From assembly GCF_015350995.1 (NCBI RefSeq), contig NZ_JADKRW010000001.1:323702-387701 (forward strand): a DNA stretch of 64,000 bases, given 5' to 3'. Source of the stretch: Curtobacterium sp. VKM Ac-1393. GTDB taxonomy: Bacteria > Actinomycetota > Actinomycetes > Actinomycetales > Microbacteriaceae. Under the pieces are notes generated by a model. That model saw only the letters and a program-made list of their open reading frames with translations, was not told the origin of the DNA and ran no database searches. A program made the position numbers and the translations under genes. This document shows positions 16,065-25,337 of the stretch, piece after piece (the stretch's first letter is position 1; every line of letters begins with the position of its first letter).

Positions 16065-17333
16065 ATGTCCTCCCCCGAGTCCCCCGTGATCGTCGTCGGC
16101 GCCGGCATCATCGGGCTGAGCGCCGCGTGGCACCTCGCCGGCCTCGGGCAGCGGGTCCTGCTCCTCGACAGCGGGACGGTCGCCGGGGGCACCACCACCG
16201 CGGGTGCCGGCTTCGTCGGGCAGTGGGCCGCCGGGTACGCCTGGTACTGGAACGAGTCCGAACGCGACATCGAGCAGTACGGCATCGACTTCTACCGCGA
16301 CCTCGCCGACGCCGGCCACGGCCCGACCGGGTACCGGCAGAACGGCAACGTCTGGCTGACCGTCACCGAGCAGGGCCGGTCCGACCACCTGCCGCCGTTC
16401 GAGCAGCACCCGCTCCGGCCGGCCGGTGCGCGGACGCTCACCCCGGCCGAGGCGGCCGACCTCGTGCCCGGACTCGACCCGACCGCGGTCACCGCGGGCT
16501 TCTTGCATCCGGACGGCATCCAGATCAGTGCGCCGGACACGGCCGCAGCGCTGGTGCACGCGGTACGCGCGCGGGGCGTCGAGATCCGCGAGCACACGCC
16601 GGTCGTCGGCCTGGAGGCCCGTGGGGGCTCCGTCACGGGCGTCCGGACTGCGAACGGCGAGGTCATCGACGCCGCGAAGGTCGTGCTCGCCGCCGGCAGT
16701 TGGACGAACGCGCTGCTGGCACCGCTCGGGCGCGAGCTGCCGACGGTCCGGGTGGTCGCCAGCCGGCTCGTGACGACGCCGTTCGGGCTGCCCGACACCC
16801 TGCCGACCCTGATGCTGCCGGAGCTGCACGGCCTGTGGATCCGTGAACACCGCGGCGGCCTGACGTACGGCGCCGGGCCCGGGTACGAGCCGCTGCACGT
16901 CGGCGGCACGGACCGGACCACCGACCCCGACCGCCGCCCGGTCCGCACCGACCTGCTCGACGCCATGCGGACGTACTTGCACCCGATCGTGTCTCGGCTG
17001 CTACCCGGCGCCGCGAGCATCCTCGGCGTCGACGAGACCGCCACACAGGGCATCGTCTCGATGACCGCCGACCGGAACTTCATCGTCGGCGTGGTCCCCG
17101 AGCTCGCGGGGCTCGTGGTGGCCGGCGGCGACAACGAGTCGGGTGTCGCGCACGGCCCGGGCCTCGGGCGGATCGCGGCGGAACTCAGCGTCACGGGCAC
17201 GACCACACTCGGCGACGCGAGTCGGTACGACCCCGCACGCTTCCCGGCGGCGGCCCCGACCGAGGCCGAGGTGCTCGCGATGATGCCGGCCCGGCGCGAG
17301 GCCGACGCCCGACGAGCCGGAGCGCTGGCATGA
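16065..17333 (+). CDS. FAD-dependent oxidoreductase (DAO family, sarcosine/glycine-oxidase-like)
   Basis: The 422-residue flavoprotein begins with a Rossmann dinucleotide motif (VVGAGIIGLSAAWHL, residues 9-23) and belongs to the D-amino-acid oxidase superfamily (glycine oxidase, sarcosine oxidase beta subunit, dimethylglycine oxidase). These enzymes oxidise secondary or primary amines of amino-acid derivatives. The C-terminal FAD contact region VVAGGDNESGVAHGPGLGR is present. It is the first gene of a four-gene operon whose members overlap by 4 bases each. The second gene is another flavin amine oxidase, so the substrate is probably an N-substituted amino acid. The first gene appears leaderless. 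Confidence 0.88.
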   Translation: MSSPESPVIVVGAGIIGLSAAWHLAGLGQRVLLLDSGTVAGGTTTAGAGFVGQWAAGYAWYWNESERDIEQYGIDFYRDLADAGHGPTGYRQNGNVWLTVTEQGRSDHLPPFEQHPLRPAGARTLTPAEAADLVPGLDPTAVTAGFLHPDGIQISAPDTAAALVHAVRARGVEIREHTPVVGLEARGGSVTGVRTANGEVIDAAKVVLAAGSWTNALLAPLGRELPTVRVVASRLVTTPFGLPDTLPTLMLPELHGLWIREHRGGLTYGAGPGYEPLHVGGTDRTTDPDRRPVRTDLLDAMRTYLHPIVSRLLPGAASILGVDETATQGIVSMTADRNFIVGVVPELAGLVVAGGDNESGVAHGPGLGRIAAELSVTGTTTLGDASRYDPARFPAAAPTEAEVLAMMPARREADARRAGALA

Positions 17334-18463
17334 GCGACGTCCTGAACGACCGGGCGACGACGCACGTCGTGATCGGCGGCGGGGTCGTCGGTGCTGCCAC
17401 CGCGTACGCCCTCACCCGCCGCGGCGAGCGCGTCCTGCTCGTCGAGCAGCACGCGCGCGGGCACCACAAGGGGTCGTCGCACGGCGCGACCCGGATCTTC
17501 CGGCAGGGCTACGCCGACCCCGAGTACGTCGCCCTGACCACCCGGGCGCTCGAGCTGTGGGAAGCCCTCGAAGCCGCGGCGGGCGAGGAACTCATCGTGC
17601 GCACCGGTGCCGTCGACCACGGCCGGCCCGAGGTCGTCGACGCCATCGCCGTCGCGCTGACGGACGCCGGCATCCCGCACGAGACCCTCAGCCCGGTCGC
17701 CGCTGCCGCACGTTGGCCGGGCATCGCGTTCGAGGGGCACGTGCTCGCACACGCCACCGCCGGTCGCATCAGGTCCGACCGGGCCATCGAGGTCTTCCTC
17801 ACCCTGGCGGAGCGGACGGGGTTCGCCGACCTGCGCTTCGACACGCGGGTGACCGGGCTCGAGGACCACGGTGACGACGTCAGCGTGATGCTGTCGGACG
17901 GGTCCGCCCACCGCACCCCGTCCGTGGTGGCCGCCGTGGGGTCGTGGGCGCCCGCGCTGGTCGGCGACCTGCTCGCCGGACGCGGGGCGGGCCTCCCGGC
18001 CATCCGCGTCACCCAGGAGCAGCCCGCTCACTTCCCCAGCCACCTGCCGGACCAGGCGTGGCCGAGCTTCGTGCACTGGGCGGCCGACGACGTGTACGGC
18101 CTGCTCACCCCGGGCGAGGGCGTCAAGGTCGGGTTCCACGGCACCGGCCCCGTCGTCGATCCCGACCACCGGGACTTCACACCCGTGTCGGCCGAGGCCG
18201 AGCGGCTGCAGGCCTACGTCGCGCGCTACGTGCCCGGCGTCGACGCGACGAAGCCGACGTTCATCAGCTGCCTGTACGACAACTCCCCCGACGAGGACTT
18301 CGTCATCGACCGACGTGGACCCGTCACCGTCGCGACCGGCTTCTCCGGCCACGGCTTCAAGTTCGCACCGCTGCTCGGCGACATGATCGCCGACCTCGCG
18401 ACCGGCGGGGCCGCACATCCCCGTTTCTCCCTCTCGAAACCATCCCCCACAGGAACCCCGTGA
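17330..18463 (+). CDS. monomeric sarcosine oxidase / N-methyl-tryptophan oxidase family flavoenzyme
   Basis: The 377-residue enzyme has the MSOX/SolA layout. The FAD-binding GGGVVGAATAYAL (residues 17-29) is followed by HKGSSHGATRIFRQGY, which surrounds the family His and Arg near the flavin. The segment SCLYDNSPDEDFVIDR near residue 310 contains the Cys that covalently binds FAD in MSOX. Relatives oxidise N-methyl amino acids, L-pipecolate or glycated amino acids, giving H2O2. Start overlaps the previous gene (ATGA, 17330) and stop overlaps the next (GTGA, 18460). Which amine is used is unknown. Confidence 0.9.
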   Translation: MSDVLNDRATTHVVIGGGVVGAATAYALTRRGERVLLVEQHARGHHKGSSHGATRIFRQGYADPEYVALTTRALELWEALEAAAGEELIVRTGAVDHGRPEVVDAIAVALTDAGIPHETLSPVAAAARWPGIAFEGHVLAHATAGRIRSDRAIEVFLTLAERTGFADLRFDTRVTGLEDHGDDVSVMLSDGSAHRTPSVVAAVGSWAPALVGDLLAGRGAGLPAIRVTQEQPAHFPSHLPDQAWPSFVHWAADDVYGLLTPGEGVKVGFHGTGPVVDPDHRDFTPVSAEAERLQAYVARYVPGVDATKPTFISCLYDNSPDEDFVIDRRGPVTVATGFSGHGFKFAPLLGDMIADLATGGAAHPRFSLSKPSPTGTP

Positions 18464-20019
18464 CGACCCGACTCCTCTCCGCACTCGCGCTCTCCGCTGC
18501 CGTCGCCGCCGTGCTCACCGGCTGCGCCTCGACCGGGGCGTCCTCCGACGTCTCCGACGGCCTGGTCGTCGGGACGACCGATCCCGTCACCTCCCTCGAC
18601 CCGGCAGGGGCCTGGGACCGCGGCAGCTACACGGTGCAGACGCAGCTGTACCAGCACCTGCTCACCTACCCGGCGGGCGGGACCACGACGAGTCCCGAGG
18701 TCGCCGAGTCCTGCGACTTCACCGACGGCACCCACTACGTGTGCCGGATCCGCGACGGGCTGACGTTCTCGAACGGCGACGACCTGACGGCGAAGGACGT
18801 CGTGTTCTCGTTCGAGCGCCAGGTCGGTGTCGGTTCGGAGAACGGGCCGGGGTCGCTCCTCGCCAACATGGCGTCCGTGGCTGCCGACGGCGACCAGGTC
18901 ACCTTCACCCTGAAGCAGGCGAACGACCAGACGTTCCCGTACGTGCTCGCGAGCATGGCCGGCGCGATCGTCGACAGCAGTGTGTTCTCGAAGACGGAGA
19001 TCCACGCGGACGACGGGGTCGTCGGGTCCGGTCCGTACGCGCTGGAGCAGGCCGCCGACGGCGGGGCGACCATCGCGCTGACGGCGAACAAGGAGTACGA
19101 CGGCACCGCGCCGGAGTCGTCGAGCGTGACGATCAAGCAGTACACGAAGTCCGCCGACCTGAAGCTCGCGGTGCAGGAGGGCGACGCCGACGTGGCGTAC
19201 CGCCAGCTGACGCCGACCGAGATCACCTCGTTGTCCGAAGACGACGGCCTGCAGCGCGTGCAGGGTTCGTCGGGCGAGGTCCGGTTCCTCGGCTTCAACC
19301 TCGACACGATGCCCGGTGACGACACCGCGCAGAAGACCGCGATCCGGCAGGCCGTCGCGGCGACCGTCGACCGCGCGGCGATCGCGAAGGACGTCTACCA
19401 GGGCACCTACGCTCCGGCGTACTCGATCGTGCCGTCCGACTTCACCGGCGCGACCGATGCGTTCCAGACGCAGTACGACGGTGCCGATCCCGCGGCCATC
19501 CTCGAGAAGGCCGGCGTGCGCACGCCCGTCGCCCTGCCGATCGAGTACACGACCGACCACTACGGTTCCGGGTCGGACGACGAGTACGCACTGATCAAGC
19601 AGCAACTCGAGGACACCGGACTGTTCACGGTCGACCTGCAGTCGGCGAGCTGGGACACCTACGTCGGGAACGTCGGCAAGGGCGAGTACCCGGTCTTCCA
19701 GCTCGGGTTCTTCCAGGACTACCCCGACGCGTCGTCGTACCTGACGCCGGCCTACGGTTCCGAGGACGTCAACCTGCTCGCGAACCACTTCGATGACCGG
19801 GCGGTCCAGCAGCTGGTCGCCGCGCAGGCGGTCGAGGCCGACGCGACCGAGCGGACGAAGCAGATCGAACAGATCCAGCAGGACACCGCCGAGTCCGTCC
19901 CGCTCATCCCACTGCTCGCCGGGCAGGAGAACGTCATCGGGCAGAAGTCGCTCACCGGGCTGTCGAAGTCGGTCGACGCCTCGGGCGAGTTCCGCCTCTG
20001 GGAGATCGGCCGCTCGTGA
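18460..20019 (+). CDS. ABC transporter substrate-binding lipoprotein, peptide/opine type (SBP family 5)
   Basis: This 519-residue protein begins with a lipoprotein signal (lipobox LTGC, Cys near 22) and shows the large three-domain family 5 layout of dipeptide, oligopeptide, nickel and opine binding proteins (GLTFSNGDDLTAKDVVFSFER near residue 105, IRQAVAATVDRAAIAKDVYQG near 295, EYPVFQLGFFQDYPDASSYL near 415; each quoted in part). Importers of this type need two permeases and one or two ATPases, yet none lies in the operon or anywhere near. It must share a transporter encoded elsewhere or act as a sensor. GTG 18460 lies behind AGGAACC and overlaps the oxidase stop by 4 bases. Confidence 0.9.
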   Translation: MTTRLLSALALSAAVAAVLTGCASTGASSDVSDGLVVGTTDPVTSLDPAGAWDRGSYTVQTQLYQHLLTYPAGGTTTSPEVAESCDFTDGTHYVCRIRDGLTFSNGDDLTAKDVVFSFERQVGVGSENGPGSLLANMASVAADGDQVTFTLKQANDQTFPYVLASMAGAIVDSSVFSKTEIHADDGVVGSGPYALEQAADGGATIALTANKEYDGTAPESSSVTIKQYTKSADLKLAVQEGDADVAYRQLTPTEITSLSEDDGLQRVQGSSGEVRFLGFNLDTMPGDDTAQKTAIRQAVAATVDRAAIAKDVYQGTYAPAYSIVPSDFTGATDAFQTQYDGADPAAILEKAGVRTPVALPIEYTTDHYGSGSDDEYALIKQQLEDTGLFTVDLQSASWDTYVGNVGKGEYPVFQLGFFQDYPDASSYLTPAYGSEDVNLLANHFDDRAVQQLVAAQAVEADATERTKQIEQIQQDTAESVPLIPLLAGQENVIGQKSLTGLSKSVDASGEFRLWEIGRS

Positions 20020-21383
20020 GCACCGGAGACGCAGCGCTGCGCGACGCCGTCCGCGCCGGCATGCCCGCGGGGGTCGACGAACTCGCGGCCCTCGTCGCCA
20101 TCCCGTCCGTGTACGACCCGGGCGTGCAGTCGCTCGACGACTGCCACCGAGCCGCCGAGCGCGTCCGGGCCGGGTTCGAGGGCCTCGGACTGGCAGCGCG
20201 CCGCGTCACCACGACGGACGGCTCGCAGGCGGTCATCGCGACCCACCCGGCCCCGGCCGGCGCACCGACGGTCCTGCTCTACGCACACCACGACGTCCAG
20301 CCGGCCGGTGACCTGTCCGCGTGGACGAGCGATCCGTGGACGCTGACCGAGCGCGAGGGCCGGCTCTACGGTCGCGGTGCCGCTGACTGCAAGGGCGGGG
20401 TCGTCACGCACCTCGTCGCGCTGCGGGCGCTGCTCGACGTGCACGGTGCGTTCCCGGTCGGGCTCGTCGTGGTGGTCGAGGGATCCGAGGAGCAGGGCAC
20501 CGACGGGCTCGAGCGCTACGTGTCCGACCACGCCGCGGACTTCGCCGACGTCGACACCGCCGTCGTGATGGACGCCGGCAACGCCGCCGTCGGGGTCCCC
20601 GCACTGGTGACCACCCTGCGCGGCACCGCGTTCGTCGAACTCGGCGTCCGTGCACTGCGCGGGAACGTGCACTCGGGGATGTTCGGCGGCGCCGCACCCG
20701 ACGCCATCGCGACCCTGGTCGCCCTGCTCGCCACCGTCCGCGACGACACCGGGGACACCACGGTCGACGGCCTCGACGCCTCGCAGACCTGGGACGGCCT
20801 GCCCTACGATGCGACACGGTTCGCGTCCGACGCCGGACTGCTCGACGGCGCGGTGCCGATCGGCTCCGGGGATCCCGCATCCCAGGTCTGGGCGCGGCCG
20901 GCGGTGACGGTCGTCGGGATCGATGCGCCAGCCGTGGCGGGGTCGTCACCGTCCGTGCAGGCGACCGCCGGTGCCGCGCTGAACCTCCGGGTGCCGCCGG
21001 GCGTCGACCCCGCGGCCGCCGGCGAGCTGCTGGTCGAGCACCTGCTGCGGCGAGCGCCCGCCGGGGTCGAGGTCACCGCGCGGGTCACCGGCACCGGCGA
21101 CGGGTTCCGGGCGACGGCGGGGCAGTACTCGTCGGCGTTCCGGGAGGCACTGGCGTCGTCCTACCGGACCGCTTCGGCGGGGTCGCTCGGCGGCGGTGGT
21201 TCGATCCCGCTCTGTGCGACGCTCGAGCGGGCGATCCCCGGCGTCGAGGTCATCCTCGCCGGGGTGTCCGAGCCGGCCGCGAACGTGCACGCCCCGGATG
21301 AGAGCGTCGATCCGTCCGAGATCGAGCACCTGGCCCTGGCCGAGGCGCTCTTCCTCGCGGATCTCGGGGCCGCCCGCGCCTGA
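20016..21383 (+). CDS. M20-family metallopeptidase (dipeptidase-like)
   Basis: A 455-residue cytosolic M20 zinc amidohydrolase. The metal site is intact: LLYAHHDVQPAG supplies His and Asp, RGAADCKGG supplies the bridging Asp, EGSEEQGT gives the catalytic Glu pair, and VHAPDESV near the C terminus gives the last His. The inserted dimerisation domain (about residues 185-330) is present. Members of this subgroup cleave dipeptides or N-acyl amino acids. As the last gene of the amine-oxidase operon (4-base GTGA overlap at 20016), it may release the amino acid that the oxidases then demethylate or deglycate; that order is inference. Confidence 0.93.
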   Translation: MSTGDAALRDAVRAGMPAGVDELAALVAIPSVYDPGVQSLDDCHRAAERVRAGFEGLGLAARRVTTTDGSQAVIATHPAPAGAPTVLLYAHHDVQPAGDLSAWTSDPWTLTEREGRLYGRGAADCKGGVVTHLVALRALLDVHGAFPVGLVVVVEGSEEQGTDGLERYVSDHAADFADVDTAVVMDAGNAAVGVPALVTTLRGTAFVELGVRALRGNVHSGMFGGAAPDAIATLVALLATVRDDTGDTTVDGLDASQTWDGLPYDATRFASDAGLLDGAVPIGSGDPASQVWARPAVTVVGIDAPAVAGSSPSVQATAGAALNLRVPPGVDPAAAGELLVEHLLRRAPAGVEVTARVTGTGDGFRATAGQYSSAFREALASSYRTASAGSLGGGGSIPLCATLERAIPGVEVILAGVSEPAANVHAPDESVDPSEIEHLALAEALFLADLGAARA

Positions 21384-21408
21384 CGACGCACGGTGCACGT
21401 CGCACGTC

Positions 21409-21484
21409 GCACGACGCCGTCGTCATCGCACGACGCCGTCGTCATCGTTCGACGCCGTCGTCACCGTTCGACGCCTCGAAGTAG
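21409..21484. repeat. second 19-bp tandem array (four units)
   Basis: Units begin at 21409, 21428, 21447 and 21466, an exact 19-base period. The first two are GCACGACGCCGTCGTCATC, the third GTTCGACGCCGTCGTCACC, the fourth a decayed GTTCGACGCCTCGAAG. The core and period match the array at 6977-7071, more than 14 kb away. Confidence 0.85.
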
Positions 21485-21485
21485 T

Positions 21486-21515
21486 CGAGACGCCCCCGGA
21501 TCCGGAGGCGTCTCG
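21486..21515. repeat. 30-nt palindrome CGAGACGCC...GGCGTCTCG next to the array
   Basis: Nine-base outer arms identical to those at 7287-7316 enclose a GGATCC-centred middle, with one mismatched pair. It directly follows the 19-bp array. Further GGCGTCTCG and GGCGTCAGACG words run from 21516 up to the htaA-like stop codon at 21595. Confidence 0.75.
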
Positions 21516-21594
21516 CGCACTCGGGGGCGTCTCGCGAGGACGCCGGCGTCAGACGAGCGCCGCCGCCGACCCCGACGTCAGACGCCCCCCGGCG

Positions 21595-24500
21595 TCAAAC
21601 GCCCGCCGCCGCGCCCGACCCCACCGGCACCGCGGACGGCATGCGACGGGTCCGCACCTGCAGCACCCCGGTCAGCAGCAGCACCACGAGCCCGATCGCC
21701 AGCACCACGAGCCCGGCGAGGAACCCGATCACGACGAGCAGCAGTGTCTCGGTGGACATCCCGCCGCCGGTGCCCCCGTCGGGCGTCACTGCTGCAGCGA
21801 CCGAACCGTCCTCGGGCTGCGCGGCCGTCGCCACGCCGTCGGTCACCGCGAACGGCACCGCCACGACGGTCCCCGCGTCGCCGACGAGCACGACGTGGTG
21901 GTCGCCGACCTCCAGACCGGTGGTGTCGACCGTGGCGGTGGCGACGGCGTCGTCCACGGAGAAGTCGTCGCCCTGCACCGGTTCGGAGTAGGTCCACACG
22001 CTCCCGCCCGAATCGTCGCCCGTCCACGTCAGACGGAGGTCGAGCTGGTCGCCGGCGCTGACCTCGTCGGGGATCCCGGCGTCGGCGGCTGCGACGGTGC
22101 CGATGTCCCCGGCGTCGATCTTGCGCAGCAGTTCGTCCGAGTCCGCGGCCGGGGCGGTGGGCGGCTCTGCGGCCGGCGGGGCCTTCGCCGTGTTCCGGGG
22201 CGCCGTGTTCCGGGGCGCGGGGGACTCGGCACGGTTCCCCGGCGCAGTGTCCGATGCGGTGGTGATCGTCGGTGCCGCCGCGGTCGGGGGCAGCTGCACG
22301 ACGGGCGGCTGGATGACCGTGCCACCGGTGCCGGCGCCGCCACCACCCGAGGTCGGACCGGTCGGCAAGGTGCCGGGGACCGTCTGCCCGGCGAAGTACA
22401 CCGGGGTGAAGGTCTCGACCGCGGCGTCGGCGGCTCCGTGCGCGCCGATCGTCAGGACGCCACACTGCACGGCACCCGACAAGCAGTCGACGCGCTTGGT
22501 CGACTGGCCGGTGAACGACGCGCGCGCGACGATGCCACCCTGGGTGAAACCGGCGTTCTTCGTGCCGCTGAGCTTCGCGGTCGCTGCTGCACCGGTGCCG
22601 GTGTTGTCGGGCCAGGCGACGAAGCCCTGGCCGTCCTGACCGGTACCGCCGGCGCCGGGGACGTAGTCGTAGCCCGCACCGGCGGCTCCTCCAGCGCTGG
22701 GGTGCTTCGTGACGTAGCCGAACAGCACGTAGAGCCCGGAGCCGTTCGTGTTCTTCGTGAAGCCGGAGCCCGTCACGGTCAGCGTCGTACCGGCCGTCGC
22801 GGTGGACAGCCCGGTGGCCGGACGGACGTTCGTCGAGGCGCCCCGGGCGTTCTTCGCCCCGGTGATGGAGCCGTCCGCCCCGACGACCGTCGAACCGCCA
22901 CCACCGTTCCCGCCACCACCGTTCCCACCACCGCCGCTCCCGCCGCCGTCCCCGCCGCCGGGGTTCGTCGGCGCCTGCACGGTGACACGCAGGGTCGCGG
23001 TGTCGGAGGCGACCCGCCCGACGACGGTTGACCCGACGACGTTCGTGGCGACCGCGCGGTACCGGTCGCCGTCCAGGCCCTCGGTGGCGGTGATGCGGAG
23101 CGTGCCGGTCGTCGCACCGGAGACCGAGGGACCGTCCTGCAGATCGGCCCAGCCGGACGGCGTCTGCTGCTGCCACTGCACGGTCGGCGTCGGGGTCCCG
23201 GTCGTGGTGACGGCGAACGACACCTGCTTCGGCGTCGCCGGGGTCGTGCCGCCGTCCGGACCGGTGGTCGCGCCGGTCAACGTCACGGCGACGTCGGTCG
23301 GCTGCTTCGTGACGGAGGGGGTGGTCACGACGGTGAACGTGCGGAGCCCCTGGTCGCGGGCCTCGGTCGCGGCGTTCGTGATCACGACGACCACCCGGCC
23401 GTCGGCGGCGAGCACGAACGGGTCACCGGTGTAGGTGCTGCCGGGCGTGTACTCGGTGCCGATCGTGCCCGCGGTGCTGCCGTCGATCGCGTACGCGCGC
23501 AGGACGTTGCCCACGTCGGTGGAGCCGGCAGCGGACACCCAGAGACGCTTCGCGGACTCGTCGACGGCCAGGTACGCGGCGCCCCCGACCCGGTCGATCG
23601 AGGTCGTCACGGCCGGGGCCCCCCGGAGCGAGACGGCACGGAGCGTGGCGTCGCCGTCGTTGCTCCACCAGGCCCGACCCTGCGCGTCGACGACGGTCCC
23701 GCCGGCGGCTCCGGACGTCGCTGCGGCACCGATCGACACGTCGGCGACCGAGGCACCGGTGCCGAGGTCGAGCACACGCGCGAGTGCGGCGGCCTGGTCG
23801 AACACGACGGCACGCTTCCCCACCCAGTCGATGCCGACCGACGAGATCGTGCCCGCGACCGACCCGATGCGCTCGGCGGTCCGGGTCACGGCACGGACGG
23901 TCCCGCCGGCGGGGCTGGGGCCGACCTCGGACACCGCACCCGAACCAGGGACCGACCCAGCACCCGCTGCCGCACCGACGGCGGCCACCCGCACCAGCCC
24001 CGCGGACCCGCCGTTCGCGGCCGGGGCGACCTGGGCGACGATCGAGCCGTCGGCGGGGTCGACCGCGAACGCCTTCGCGGCGGGCACCGCGACGGACGGC
24101 TTCACGTGCACGACGTCCCGGTACGCGGCATCCGTGCCGCGCTCGACGACGACCCACCCCTGGACGTTCGCACCGGTGCCCCCGAACTCCGCGGCGGGCA
24201 GTGACGCCGTGGCGACGATGTTGCCCGTGGACGGGTCGACGCTCGGCTTCGCGGTGGCGACTCCGGGGTCGATGGGCCCGGCCACGCGCTTCCCGTCGTC
24301 GTCCACGACGAAGTAACTGGCCTTGGCGGTTCCGACAGGCGGTACCTGGAGGACGTTCACGGCGCGCGGGGCGTCCCGCACCACGGTGGTGATCCGGCCG
24401 ACGGTCGTGTCGCCGACGGCGGTCTGCACCCCAGTGCTGACCACCCCGGCGACACCGGGGTGGCTGAACTCCTGACCGCCGCCCGTGCCCTCGGCGGCCC

Positions 24501-25176
24501 AGTCGCCAGTGACCGCGATCGACAGGGGGTCGAGTGCGGTGCCCGCCGAGTAGAACTGCGTCGGGTTGCTGCCGCCGGTGATGTCCGCCGCGAAGGCCGC
24601 TGCGCCCGCGGTGGTGATCGTCGTCGGCAGACCGGTCCACGAGTACTTCCCGTCGGTGACCGAGCGGGTGCCCTTGGTGACGTCGATCGTCGCGAACGCG
24701 ATGCGCTTCGTCCCCGGGTCGGACGTCGTCGCTCCGGTCGTGGGGTCGACCAGCCGCACGTCCACCCCGGCGGTCAGCGAGCCGGTGGTCGGCGTGAGCT
24801 CGATCGCCGGGTCGCGCAGCGAGATCACGAACGTGTGCGCCCGGTAGTCGAACACCATCGCTCCGGAGCCTGCGACCGTGAGCTTCCGCGTGCCGGGGTC
24901 GTAGCTGCCGCCCGATGCGGTGAACCGGAACGTGCCGTCGGCGTTCTTCGAGGCGCCACCACTCACGGACTGGCCCGCGGCGGGCACGTAGTTCCGGAAC
25001 GACTGCTTGAACCCCCAGTCGAGCGTCCCACCCGACACGGTGGCGGCGGGACCCGCGGCGTCGGCAGCGGTCGCCGTCGGCGCGGTGCCGACGACGGCCG
25101 CCGTCAGGCCGATGACGGCGGCAACGGTGGCACTGAGCGCCCGGAGGCGGCGGGCCGGTCTGGTCTGGGTGTGCAT
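21595..25176 (-). CDS. large HtaA-domain surface protein, putative heme-binding, membrane-anchored
   Basis: A 1193-residue exported protein. A signal peptide covers about residues 1-38. An HtaA domain follows (about 48-220, opening GGTLDWGFKQSFRNYV), the fold that binds heme in Corynebacterium HtaA and HtaB. Next come a region resembling a beta-propeller (about 430-650), an Ig-like domain (about 660-770, PTPTVQWQQQTPSGW), a Gly-rich linker, and a domain with a Cys pair and IGAHG motif (about 830-990) shared with the two upstream genes. The protein ends in a low-complexity part, another beta domain, a membrane helix (TLLLVVIGFLAGLVVLAIGL) and a basic tail. It is the last gene of the hmu operon. 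ATG 25176 is chosen because the signal peptide follows directly; the frame stays open upstream without sense. Confidence 0.88.
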   Translation of the reverse strand: MHTQTRPARRLRALSATVAAVIGLTAAVVGTAPTATAADAAGPAATVSGGTLDWGFKQSFRNYVPAAGQSVSGGASKNADGTFRFTASGGSYDPGTRKLTVAGSGAMVFDYRAHTFVISLRDPAIELTPTTGSLTAGVDVRLVDPTTGATTSDPGTKRIAFATIDVTKGTRSVTDGKYSWTGLPTTITTAGAAAFAADITGGSNPTQFYSAGTALDPLSIAVTGDWAAEGTGGGQEFSHPGVAGVVSTGVQTAVGDTTVGRITTVVRDAPRAVNVLQVPPVGTAKASYFVVDDDGKRVAGPIDPGVATAKPSVDPSTGNIVATASLPAAEFGGTGANVQGWVVVERGTDAAYRDVVHVKPSVAVPAAKAFAVDPADGSIVAQVAPAANGGSAGLVRVAAVGAAAGAGSVPGSGAVSEVGPSPAGGTVRAVTRTAERIGSVAGTISSVGIDWVGKRAVVFDQAAALARVLDLGTGASVADVSIGAAATSGAAGGTVVDAQGRAWWSNDGDATLRAVSLRGAPAVTTSIDRVGGAAYLAVDESAKRLWVSAAGSTDVGNVLRAYAIDGSTAGTIGTEYTPGSTYTGDPFVLAADGRVVVVITNAATEARDQGLRTFTVVTTPSVTKQPTDVAVTLTGATTGPDGGTTPATPKQVSFAVTTTGTPTPTVQWQQQTPSGWADLQDGPSVSGATTGTLRITATEGLDGDRYRAVATNVVGSTVVGRVASDTATLRVTVQAPTNPGGGDGGGSGGGGNGGGGNGGGGSTVVGADGSITGAKNARGASTNVRPATGLSTATAGTTLTVTGSGFTKNTNGSGLYVLFGYVTKHPSAGGAAGAGYDYVPGAGGTGQDGQGFVAWPDNTGTGAAATAKLSGTKNAGFTQGGIVARASFTGQSTKRVDCLSGAVQCGVLTIGAHGAADAAVETFTPVYFAGQTVPGTLPTGPTSGGGGAGTGGTVIQPPVVQLPPTAAAPTITTASDTAPGNRAESPAPRNTAPRNTAKAPPAAEPPTAPAADSDELLRKIDAGDIGTVAAADAGIPDEVSAGDQLDLRLTWTGDDSGGSVWTYSEPVQGDDFSVDDAVATATVDTTGLEVGDHHVVLVGDAGTVVAVPFAVTDGVATAAQPEDGSVAAAVTPDGGTGGGMSTETLLLVVIGFLAGLVVLAIGLVVLLLTGVLQVRTRRMPSAVPVGSGAAAGV

Positions 25177-25337
25177 CGGGTCCTCAGGTCGGGTGGTGCG
25201 AGCAGGAACAGGGCGGTGGCCAGGGCGTGCACGGACCGCCACACGGCGGCTCGGGCGTGCCCCGACCGCCACACGGTGGCCAGGGCAGACCCGGACCACC
25301 ACACGGCGCCCCGGACGTCCCCGGGGCACCGCGGCGG

